In this document: piece by piece, positions 1 to 9,074 of the stretch
Numbering within the stretch: the stretch's first letter is position 1
Layout of the letters: each line of letters starts with the position of its first letter
Source of the DNA: Evernia prunastri
Taxonomy: Eukaryota; Ascomycota; Lecanoromycetes; Lecanorales; Parmeliaceae
Assembly (NCBI GenBank): GCA_003184365.1
Contig: NKYR01000047.1
Span: 124,001-188,000 of the forward strand
Direction of reading: 5' to 3'
Length of the DNA stretch: 64,000 nt
Notes under the pieces: model-generated
What the model was told of the DNA's origin: nothing
What the model saw: only the letters and a program-made list of their open reading frames with translations
Database searches by the model: none
Translations under genes and position numbers: made by a program

Positions 1-117
1 GAGGTGAGATGGAGGATGTTTCCGGGATGGGATTTGCTGAAGAGGGATTGGCCGATGGCGAGGGATCTGGTGAGCCGGATGGAACATTGTCTGTTACTTC
101 GGGCTGCTGACAAGTAA
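1..117 (+). CDS. 3' end of an unidentified gene (partial)
   Basis: A reading frame is open from the first base to a TAA at 115-117 and would encode about 38 residues ending in LLLRAADK. The stretch is rich in Trp, Arg and Asp and ends as expected for a globular C-terminus. The gene start lies outside the window, so no family can be assigned. Thirty-eight open codons can occur by chance, so this is only a candidate. Confidence 0.3.
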   Translation, partial: EVRWRMFPGWDLLKRDWPMARDLVSRMEHCLLLRAADK

Positions 118-764
118 TCTGCATATCTGTTCGCGTGATCGATGGATTTTCCGTACTGCATTTAGGCTGTTGAGCTTGGTCTTGGGTGCCTTCATCTGTA
201 ATCGATTTTCTAAACATGGTTGTTGAAACTTGCTTGTCGTCGTCTTGGAGACTGTGGTCGGTGAGTAACTCGGGCGACATGTTGCTGAGAAGGCCCGTGA
301 AGTTTCGATCTGCTCGCGGATGAATATATATTTTTATGAATAAATTTTCCGGTCGATCAGGATCTTCCCAGGTCTGCAAATGCGACGATTGAATACTGGA
401 GGTCCTCTGAAGATGGAAAGATGAGAAATCGCGAATGCTAAAGATGCGAGGAAAATGCTGATATCTATAAAATGCATTAAATGTCCTGGTACAACTGCCG
501 TTCGCCACACAGGAGCCCCACAGCAGGACTTTTTTGTCTTCCAAAAAGCTTTGGCAATAAGTAAAACGCGCGAGCACAATTCGTGAGTCATTATAAAGAT
601 AGGCTAGCTGGTCATCAAAGATACAATGAAGTGCCTACTGTTCCAACAAGATCCGAAAAATGCGAAGGCTTACAAGATATAGAGTACTCACTTGCCGTGA
701 ACCAAAAATCCTCTCGTGGTATCGTTACTTTGGACCTCCTGCCTGAGCCTCTGAACGTGATTCT
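118..764. other. Intergenic, no convincing gene
   Basis: About 650 bases between the partial gene and the 3' end of the D-lactate dehydrogenase gene. An 85-codon minus-strand frame at 334-591 starts with ATG but has no family resemblance and an unbiased third codon position. I see no RNA gene. Confidence 0.5.
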
Positions 765-2531
765 TCATTGACCATCATCAGGTTCCATTCTTACGATCTT
801 GTCGCAATTCAGCAGACACAATGGGTCCAAAGCGAACTTGATTTTCCGCATCATGTCAACGGCGCTCGTGCCCAACTCAACCTCCAGCATGTCCCTTAGC
901 GCCAGACCAACGCCATGCTCCCCTGTTACAGTTCCTTTCATCTCAACGCCTCGTCTTCTTAGATCAGTTATGATTTTTTCCGCAACAACCCTATCCTTCT
1001 CCCCGTAAAGGATGGAGGCGTGGAAATTTCCATCGCCAACATGGCCGAGAGTCGAGCCGAGCAGACCTGCTGCCTTGATCTTGGAGTTGGCTTCGTCGAT
1101 TATTTCAGCCAATCGAGATATAGGGACTGCAATATCAGATCCTAAGAACTTGTCGTCTGGATCGCGCTTCTGCGCGATCAGGCTCCAAAGGGCTGTTTTC
1201 CGAGCGGCCCATAGCGCTGTGATTTGTTCTGGATCGCTTGACGACTCAAAGGAATCTTGGCCGTGCTTGTCTGCGAGTGCTTTTAGTACTTCGACTTGCT
1301 CTTGGACGGCACTCTTGGTCCCTGAGAACTTCACGAATAGTGTTGGCGTCTCTTTCCATTCCTTATTGGAATACCCGCTATTGTTCACTGCTCTCATTGT
1401 ATTATCGTCGAGCAACTCCACAGCTGCAAGCTGTATACCTTTCTGAACAACTTCAATAACTGTGTTGACGGCTTTAGCGCTGCTAGGAAACGCGATGACC
1501 GCGACTTGCTCATTCTCGGGCTTAGAGGTGACCTTCAAGACAGCCTCAGTGACCAAGCCCAGAGTGCCGGAGGACCCAACAATCAGCCTCGTCAAGTCAT
1601 ACCCGGCCGTGGACTTCCTTGGTCGATTCCTTGTCTTGACAATGGTGCCATCCGCGAGCACGACAGTAGTGGAAATGACCCAGTCTTTCATTGTACCATA
1701 GCGATATGCGTTCGTGCCGGAACACCCGGTCCCAATCATGCCACCGATTTGAGCTCCGGGTCCCGGATCCGGTGGGAAGAACAGGTCCATCTCGGCAAGC
1801 CGCTCGTTCAGATCTTGCCAGCCAACAGCAGGCTGAACAACAACATCCATATCTTGAACATGCACCTTCAAGATGCGATTCATACGTGAGAAATCGATGC
1901 AGATGCCGCCGCGGGTGGATGCCAAAGCACCGTCAAGGCTCGTGCCACCGGAAAACCCTGTCACTGGAATGCGACGGCGGTGACAGACTTTCATGATGTT
2001 GCTGACCATTTGAGTATTTGTAGGGAAGACAATAAGAGCTGCACAAGTGTTTCCTGGAGCGGGAGACCATTCAGTCCTCGAACGGGACTGCAAGTTACCA
2101 GGAGTGTCGTCTATGCCATTGGGTCCGACAATGCTGATGAGCTCTTTACGTGCTGCGCTCATGTTTTCGTCGGTGATGTTGTGAAGAGGTTTAGGAGTCT
2201 GAGAAAGTGGGGAGGTCGAAGAGGAAGCCAAGGCAACCAAGCATACCCTAACTCTCCGCATTTCGGGCACCCATAGGTTCGCAGCGATACTCAGCGCAAA
2301 AATTGAGGCTGCGCCCGCTAAACAAGTATCAATACCGAGCGTTGAGGAGAGATGTAGTACTAACGACTCACCAGAAAAGTATCCAATTCGCGCTTTCCAT
2401 GAAGTTCGATAAATAGGCTGGAAGTAAGCATCAGCGTATTGGCGAAAGCATTTCTTTGCTGTCAGAGGCCGCCTTATCCCACTGCTTTGCCATCGATTAA
2501 GTGAACGCAGAGCAGCAAAAGAGGACGACAT
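765..2531 (-). CDS. DLD1: D-lactate dehydrogenase (cytochrome), mitochondrial
   Basis: FAD flavoprotein that oxidises D-lactate to pyruvate and passes electrons to cytochrome c in mitochondria. The ATG at 2529-2531 starts an Arg-rich, acid-poor presequence, followed by a membrane segment near residues 50-68 (AASIFALSIAANLW). The FAD-binding type 4 domain has the loop PVTGFSGGTSLDGAL and GGMIGTGCSGTNA. The C-terminal FAD-oxidase domain has GHVGDGNFH and ends near GEHGVGLALR, both typical of Dld/GlcD enzymes. The frame is open upstream of the ATG but has no earlier ATG. Positions 2318-2371 look like a 54-base intron (GTGAGT...TTTAG) that stays in frame; removing it joins the presequence to the membrane segment and gives about 570 residues. 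The family assignment is secure; whether the intron is always removed is inferred. Confidence 0.93.
   Translation of the reverse strand: MSSSFAALRSLNRWQSSGIRRPLTAKKCFRQYADAYFQPIYRTSWKARIGYFSGESLVLHLSSTLGIDTCLAGAASIFALSIAANLWVPEMRRVRVCLVALASSSTSPLSQTPKPLHNITDENMSAARKELISIVGPNGIDDTPGNLQSRSRTEWSPAPGNTCAALIVFPTNTQMVSNIMKVCHRRRIPVTGFSGGTSLDGALASTRGGICIDFSRMNRILKVHVQDMDVVVQPAVGWQDLNERLAEMDLFFPPDPGPGAQIGGMIGTGCSGTNAYRYGTMKDWVISTTVVLADGTIVKTRNRPRKSTAGYDLTRLIVGSSGTLGLVTEAVLKVTSKPENEQVAVIAFPSSAKAVNTVIEVVQKGIQLAAVELLDDNTMRAVNNSGYSNKEWKETPTLFVKFSGTKSAVQEQVEVLKALADKHGQDSFESSSDPEQITALWAARKTALWSLIAQKRDPDDKFLGSDIAVPISRLAEIIDEANSKIKAAGLLGSTLGHVGDGNFHASILYGEKDRVVAEKIITDLRRRGVEMKGTVTGEHGVGLALRDMLEVELGTSAVDMMRKIKFALDPLCLLNCDKIVRMEPDDGQ
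2318..2371 (-). other. In-frame 54-nt intron in DLD1
   Basis: On the minus strand a GTGAGT donor (5' end 2371) and a TTTAG acceptor (2318-2320) bound 54 bases with no stop in the reading frame. The retained form would add 18 residues just before the predicted transmembrane segment. Confidence 0.7.
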
Positions 2532-2615
2532 TCTGGTCACTTCAATAGCCTTGTATAAAATGGATAATGAAACATTTGGTACGATCAGGAAGAATTCAGA
2601 AACATGTGCGAGCAA

Positions 2616-3422
2616 AAGGTCTTATTAATCCTCAGTAATGATAAAATAAGTAAGACACCCCCTTGCCGCTGAGTCCTGCAGGTGTAAACTCTGATTCGAC
2701 TACTTTGTGACTGTATACCTACTTATATTCGTCAGGGTCCTTGCGAAATGACGGGAGGTGCAATGCGACTTTCATGAGGTGGCTTTTGCGAATGGCCGTA
2801 CTTTTATGTCAGTCTCAAGGCGCTCCGAAGGCGGGGAGAGCCGAAACCGTTACAGGTAACAACAGATGGGCTAATATAGTGTATATCGAAATAATACCAA
2901 ATTTACATGCAAGATCTCGCGACATCTTCCTTGAGTAGGTCAACAACCACCCCAAGAGGATTGGAAGAAAAACGTCTGTCTTCGAATATGCTGAAAAGAC
3001 TTGCTTTGCCTGCCTTGACTGTGGAGGCCACAGCATTAATAGGATTCAGGGTCTGGCAACTTAGGATGAAGTCAATGGGAATATGGTGAGGAAAGTTCAC
3101 GTTTACGAGGTTCTGCAAAGTCTTGGGGAGTTGAAGTTCTTGCCGGTCAAACAGGTATCCATACTAAGAGAACACAGGACAGTAAAGAGCAAACAAGGCG
3201 TTCTTGGTTCAGCTGCGCTGCCTGCTTAGCATCACACACCGCTGGCTTCCCGTGCTTTCCCCGAATCCAAGACCCTGACATGTATCCGCTGAGATTGACC
3301 CGAGAACAAGATCTTGAGGGTGTGCTACCTATGAGTCGGAAGTACGGCTTCACGCGTGTCGCCTTTTGCTAATGACTTCTTCAACGTGAACCCGCTCTGT
3401 GACGCCCCAAAGGTATCTAGCT
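2616..3422. other. Intergenic, nothing assignable
   Basis: Contains the DLD1 promoter side and the 3' side of the membrane-protein gene. Only short frames of 60-73 codons occur on both strands, mutually overlapping and without recognisable motifs. Confidence 0.5.
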
Positions 3423-4129
3423 TTACACATCCTGCAGTGCGACATCTCTCTCTGATCCTCCAGGCGATTCTGCTCCAGCAGGGGTTCTATTCCTCCACAT
3501 ACGCCGCCATGCGCAGAAAGTCCTAACCAATTCGAGCATCCAAAGGGTGGTACCAGAGATATATGCCGTTATTGCCCCAACTGCAAACACAATGCTCATT
3601 GCTGTCCAACCATCTGGTGTTCCAAATAGACTGAAGAGCTTCAGCGGATACATTAGAGGCGTGCACAGCAGCCACGAGACCACCAACGAGCAATGTGAGT
3701 AGGCGAGTAATCCGAGCGGATGGGAGGGCTCGGGGTCTGACGCGGTGCGTTCTGCTTGAGCCCTTGTCTCCGAGACAATGAGGATGAAGGCTGCAAAGGC
3801 AAAAGTACCAATCCCTGCGCAGGTCAATTGCCACTGAGACGCAGCGCGGCGGCATTCCTCCTGTAAGATCAGGGACGGGCATGTCTCATCTAGAAAGGAA
3901 TGAGGTTTGCAAACACATATGCAAGGACGGTGGTCCATATGCTAGCGCCTATAAGTAGTCCTGCGCATAGGACTGAGCTGAATGATTTCCACACTTGAGT
4001 CTGAATGATGGGTCGACCAGCAGAGTGTCGTTGTGCCTTTTTGCGGCATATGAGGTATATGAGTAATATACACCCGTACCCAACAAGAAGGCCTCCATAA
4101 TCAAGGAGGATAACAATGAGGTCTTGCAT
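3423..4129 (-). CDS. Polytopic membrane protein, unknown family
   Basis: Two exons, 3917-4129 and 3423-3860, joined across a 56-base intron (3861-3916: GTGTTT...TTACAG, branch-like CTGAT). The product is about 216 residues with five hydrophobic segments: LIVILLDYGG...LIYLI near the start, SVLCAGLLIGASIWTTVLAY, a Gly/Ala-rich span after the splice, LLAYSHCSLVVSWLLCTPL, and MSIVFAVGAITAYISGTTLWML. The tail is Arg-rich and cytosolic-looking. The start chosen is the ATG immediately before the first membrane span. Upstream minus-strand frames (4270-4503, 4800-5250) could be further exons, so the N-terminus may be incomplete. I do not recognise the family. Confidence 0.55.
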
Positions 4130-5742
4130 TTTATTGGCGGCTTCTCGAGACCGAGTGTCTCCAACTTGCGGATCCTTTGAGCGGCAGAAGGAAACACGCA
4201 CTTAGTTCGCAGAATAGATCTTAGAATGGTTTGAAGAGTGTACTCATGTAATGTAGCTGCAAAGAGGATCTATGAATGAATGCTGAAGACGGGATAAATT
4301 TGGGGGAGGACTGATATGTTAGGGGCCAGAAGTCGTCCCATAAAAATTGCGCAGTTTGAGGCGTCAAAGATCCACATTGGACAAAACCTTTGACGGGCTA
4401 CATACAAAGAGTGGAGTCTTTCTGTTTGCCTCTGCATTTTGAGCAAGATTGAGGCTCCACCGCCAAGAGCAAGCAAAGCGTACTTAAAAACATGATCTGT
4501 CAAGAATCACAGAAAAAGAGAAGTCTATCAAGATGGAATCAATACTGAGTTTCGGCTGCGAAAACTGTTGCGTAGTAGTTGTGAAGGCAAGGAAATGTGG
4601 TAGTCGGGTCGCTGCCCGCCTGCTCAACCCTTTTTTGTACTGACAGCCCCAAGAACCTTCAGCAGGTTCTGCACTGCGGCGAAGCTTTGATCTTATTGAT
4701 AGTACGTAGGCGGCGTATGGATAGGTCGATGATGTCTCGAAGATCAGATGGGACTTTGAGGGCGGGTAAAGAGAGGAACCAACAATGGTAGCGACCTACG
4801 ACCATATCATACTCACTATCGTTTCTCCTAAAATGTGCAAAGAGCTCGAGATGAATGTTAACCGCGGTTTCACCAGCTGATAGTCCTCAAAATTCAGCAT
4901 GTTGATTCTATAAGCACCCCAACTTGGCCGACATTTGCCGGACAGCCGGGATGACTTTGCGCCATATGATCTCCATCTCCTGACAGGCAAATTCGTAACA
5001 ACGCGTTAAGCTGCGGAACAGTCTCTGCGTAGAAGGTAGAGTAGAGAGTATCGAGGGGAGCTACCTATGCCAAGATCCTGCTTGGACAGAGGTGCATCGG
5101 TGCTTGGGGATGGGAGGTCGCCTGCAGCGGTTTTTTCAACCTTTTACCCTTCAGATGCTCGAGGACTTGTGTATTTGTAGGTAGACTATCTTTAATAATT
5201 CTTGATGGGTATGTACCAAATTCAGAATAGGGAGGTGGAAAGTTCATTTAGGTGGGCATTTTAATTTCTGAATTGTGGTAGATGTAGCCTAGCGTTGTGG
5301 TTCCTTGGCAGCCTAGCGATAACTTCCTTCCGCATTGAGCAGGCAGACAATTGCACTATCAGGCGCATTTCATTAGCATATTCCAATCCAAGATTGCAAA
5401 CTGCCTTGTCCTTTCGTTGGATACCATTAATACCATGCAACTACCGAGGGATGTGCATTTACCTATACTTACCTATACAACAGTACATCATGGTTTGTCC
5501 CATGGAAGAAAAGACATGCAGGGAAAAGACACCGGCAATCCATACGGACACGAGTGACGAATCACACCAATGAAACTTGTCCTGCTTACACCGTTTTGCA
5601 CTTGGGTTGGGTGGGGGTCAAAACACCCAATTCGGATTGCATCGGTGATTTAAAGCCAACAGACTTTATTGAGCACCTAACCCACGATCCAGATCTCATA
5701 AAAAGGACATGCCTCCGTTGAGCCAACATCTATCATGTTCTC
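4130..5742. other. Sparse region with possible coding relics on the minus strand
   Basis: No complete gene can be built. On the minus strand, 4270-4503 encodes a hydrophobic piece (KYALLALGGGASILL). Positions 4900-5130 contain a plausible 46-base intron (5018-5063, GTAGCT...TACGCAG) between two coding-like pieces. These could be upstream exons of the membrane-protein gene or remains of a separate decayed gene. Positions 5300-5700 show nothing. Confidence 0.35.
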
Positions 5743-6827
5743 ATGGCGCTCACTCGATCATTCACCTTTCCTCTGTCGCACACGGAAGAGAGTTCACGAA
5801 CACCACCATTTCCGCTCAACCACGCAGACGCCGGAAGGCTACTGTCATGTAGAGCCTTTCAAGCCATCCGTGGCTATCTGACAAGCCGGCGCGATGACCG
5901 GTGAGCGATCTACTTCCGTGCCCTTCCAATCGTAGCTGCATGCTGACCATCCCCGCTCCAGTTTTTGTACACATCACCAGCCAACCAGCAAAGCACACGA
6001 AGAAGCATGGCTTTTGCAACGCGACATCACTTACGCTTTGATCCTCCCTCTGCTCGAAATTCAACGCTATGCTACTCAGCTAGCCATATCCATGCTAGGG
6101 GATCGGAACATATTTGACCTCGAGTTGGTCTTTCGTGGGGAAGCTCGAGGAGCCTTCGCCTGGTTACAATGCTTTATCGCAGAAGAGGGGGGATGGTGCT
6201 CCACACAAGGCTGTCCAGGTACATTGCTCTGATTGACGTCGCATTGGATGTGCGCCTGCTGACCAGTCCAAAGCATGCGTTGTCAGCCACGTCCTAGAGG
6301 CTGAGCCGACTATAAGGATTATCGTCACCGCATGTCGGCTTGCATCCTCGCTTCGGAGGGTCGGTGATTCAACGCCCGGTGAAGACCCGAGCCCTCTTCC
6401 CGTCTTCGACTTCTGGCTTTCCTCCCTACGGACAGCTTTGGACGAAGATCCTTTCTGGGGACCGAACATATGGAAAGAGCTTGAACCCCGGGCATCAAAT
6501 CTTGAAAAAGGCATTCACCAAATGGTGCGCCAGTGCATCGAATTTGGAGGAATGCAAGCCAACAAGACCGTTCGTGATCACGAGGCTACCTCTATCTCGC
6601 CATCCGTGGGGGTTGCATTACTGCCTGCCAAATTGGGAACGTACAGATCAGATGGGAAGCAAATGGTCTTCGTTAGCGAGGAGAGCAGCTGGATGCAAAA
6701 GGTCGTGCTGGGCTGCTGGACTACTCTTTTGGCAGATGCGGCGAACGTGAGCCGGACGCCCGATATTGCCGCTACCATCCATTCGACCGGCGTCATACCG
6801 CCTCTTTCACGGCCTTCAAGCTCATAG
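5743..6827 (+). CDS. Conserved fungal protein of unknown function with a Cys cluster
   Basis: Three exons: 5743-5900, 5962-6218 and 6274-6827. The introns are 61 bases (GTGAGC, branch GCTGAC, CTCCAG) and 55 bases (GTACAT, branch GCTGAC, CAAAG), and the spliced frame is continuous for 322 residues. The central part has helical segments (ALILPLLEIQRYATQLAISML) followed by GGWCSTQGCPACVV, a C-x4-C-x2-C cluster. After it come DEDPFWGPNIWKELE and a closing region with WTTLLADAANVS. I recall similar uncharacterised fungal proteins carrying the CPACVV and DEDPFWGP signatures, but no function. The intron structure and continuous frame support a real gene. Confidence 0.75.
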
Positions 6828-7461
6828 ATCTTTCCCAATGCATAATTTTTCTTAGAGTGGAACTCTGGCCATGGAGCATAAAGCGGCGTTGGGCAAGAAT
6901 GGATACATGCATGAAATTTCGGCCTCGGAAGCGAATTAGGTGGATGGGAAATTGCAAGATTCGCACAGGGAATCCTACCCCAATTTGGCGTCGGAGTACA
7001 CTCATCGTGCATCGTGTGCTGATGCGAAGAACAATGAAGGAAACGGATGCATGTCCGTATATCAAAGGAGGCCTCTACCTTTCTGTTCCCGAGAATTTCT
7101 ATGTCTGCCATATCGCCGAGTTATTTATTATATATCACCCAATTTCTTCTTCGTTTTATGATTGCATATCAAACCAAACCATTAATACAAGTCCTAGTCA
7201 GAATTCCATCTGCATGGCTCATCACCCCGGTCCGATGACGAGTGAATGTCCCGGCTGCCATCTAATTTCCCCACAGTCATACAAATCCGATCACGCGACC
7301 ACCTCTTCACATCAACACCGCCCTAACACCGCCCTCCGTCTCCGATACCCTCCTCTCCCAATCCCCCTGAACTAAGCCCCCCAACCCCCTGACAGAACAT
7401 ACAAGCAAACCCACCAAACCCACCAAGCACCCCAACGCAAACCCCGGTCCATGCATCCGGC
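6828..7461. other. Intergenic, C/T-rich leader before the next gene
   Basis: Long frames on both strands at 6857-7375 and 6578-7111 overlap each other and the preceding gene and have no coding bias. Positions 7270-7460 are strongly C-rich, as expected for a fungal 5' leader of the gene starting at 7462. Confidence 0.5.
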
Positions 7462-8519
7462 ATGGCCTCACCACCTCCTCCTGCGTCACCATCACTCACC
7501 CGCTCTGCCACGGCGACTGACCCAGCGGGTGATCTGAATCCCGCTGCCGCCGCCGCCGCCGACGCAGCTGCTGTCGCCGCAACGGCAACGTGGAGCTTCG
7601 AGCAGGAAGCCCGCCTCGCCTACTGTCAGGACCAGCTCAAGCAGGCGCAGAAGAAGTGGAGTGACAGGCAGGAACTTTGGATCCGCGAGGTGAGTACTTT
7701 TGTGATACACGCACCCCGTACACATATGCACATACACACATAAATACACTCCCCCCCCTCCTCCGCTGTCCTCCGCATCATAAGAAGCCAGCGACACTCC
7801 CGCTCCTCTCGCCTCTCCTCCCCCATCCTTCTTCCACGAACGCCATCCTGGCCCCCCTCCCGCATTCGAAAAAGCACCTCCCCACTCCCCTTCTTCTACC
7901 TCCTCCTCCCCCCTCCAGATGCTCACGCACGCTGCGCAAAAGCAGGTCGAGCAGCTCCTCGAGCTGAAGCGCACGCACAAGAAGGCGGTCAAGAAGCAGA
8001 AATCGCGCGCGGCCAAGGCGCGGCGGAAGAACAGCAAGACGGCGACGGCGTGGAGGCCGCTGTCTCGGTCGCAGAGCAACGTCGTCGTGGACGACACGGC
8101 GGCTTTGACTGGTGGTGGTGGTGGTGGTGGCGTCGTTGATGGCGATGGCGGTGATGATGATGATGACGGGAACGGTGGTGATGAGGAGGATGAGGATGAG
8201 GAAGGCGAAAGAGGAGATTCCCTGACGGGTGCGGAGCGGAGGGATAGTTTGGTGCAGCCGGTGAGAGGTTTTGGCTTCAATCTCTCTTTCTTTTCTTCCT
8301 TCCTTCCTTCCTTCTTCCTCCCCCCAAACTCAACCACCCACTAACCCCTCAAACCAGCCCCCCCTCCCCACCTCCTCCTCGCCCACAACAACAACAACGA
8401 CGGGCCGGAACCCATTCAAGAACATAATCCGCCGGATGAGCAGCGCCGGCTCCCGCGCCAAGGGCAGCGCCAAGGGCAGGGTGAACTCCGTACCGGACAT
8501 AGAAGCGGAGAGGGGGTAG
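7462..8519 (+). CDS. Low-complexity fungal protein with coiled coil and basic tail
   Basis: Three exons in phase 0: 7462-7689, 7919-8260 and 8358-8519, 243 residues. The first intron (7690-7918, GTGAGT...CTCCAG) is unusually long and C/T-rich; the second is 97 bases (GTGAGA...ACCAG). An Ala-rich N-terminus is followed by WSFEQEARLAYCQDQLKQAQ, then a predicted coiled coil reaching a Lys/Arg-rich stretch. Seven glycines and an Asp/Glu run (encoded by GGT and GAT repeats) follow, and the end is basic with NPFKNIIRRMSS. I recall the WSFEQEARLAYC motif in unnamed Pezizomycotina proteins. The charge pattern would suit nuclear or scaffold proteins, but that is a guess. Confidence 0.75.
8113..8203 (+). 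repeat. GGT/GAT microsatellite inside a coding exon
   Basis: Seven near-consecutive GGT/GGC codons are followed by GAT and GAG/GAT runs, giving polyglycine and then an acidic tract in the protein starting at 7462. Such runs commonly vary in length between strains. Confidence 0.8.
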
Positions 8520-9074
8520 AGCGAGCGAGCGTATTTCGCGGAGTCGGCGGAACGCGAAAGCGAGTTGTTGATGGGTTGGGTTGGGTTGGGGAGAAAGGGG
8601 AAGAGCACGGGTTGGAAGGGGTTGGGAGAGGTTGCTATTTTCGATTCTTGCGAGGGAGGGGGAGCTGGAGAGTGAGGTTAGCTAGCTAGCCTGGAAGCGG
8701 GTTGCGCTATTGGCTATTGGCTATTCGTCACGCTTGGGCTAGGCATGGTGTATGGGGTGAGGTGAGAGGAGGGGAGGGGAGGAGGGCAGCTGGCTTTTCG
8801 CATGAGCTACGCTACGCTCCGCTTTACGACGAGAGTCTGATGGAATGCGTTGTGGGGGGGGGGTCAACATGGAGGGAGGAAAGAGCGTTGTCAAAGGAGA
8901 TCAAGTCACAGCACGACGTCTCCGAAACTCTGGACGGGAGATGGATGAGCCATCAGCATGTCGAGCATCATTTGGTAGAACCATGTCCAACAAGAGAAGG
9001 CAGCATCGAAACTCGTCTACCCGTCTTCCATACAGCATACAAGAAAATAAAATAAAAAAGCGTTTCCTGGGTAT
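8520..9074. other. Intergenic between convergent genes
   Basis: Holds the 3' regions of the 7462 gene (+) and the pseudokinase gene (-). It contains GGGTT runs at 8573-8590 and a poly-G tract near 8855. The plus-strand frames here are GC-biased noise without motifs. Confidence 0.5.

Noticed and set aside
6578..7375. Two long overlapping frames (6578-7111 minus, 6857-7375 plus)
   Set aside because: They overlap each other and the end of the 5743 gene; neither has domain or splice support.
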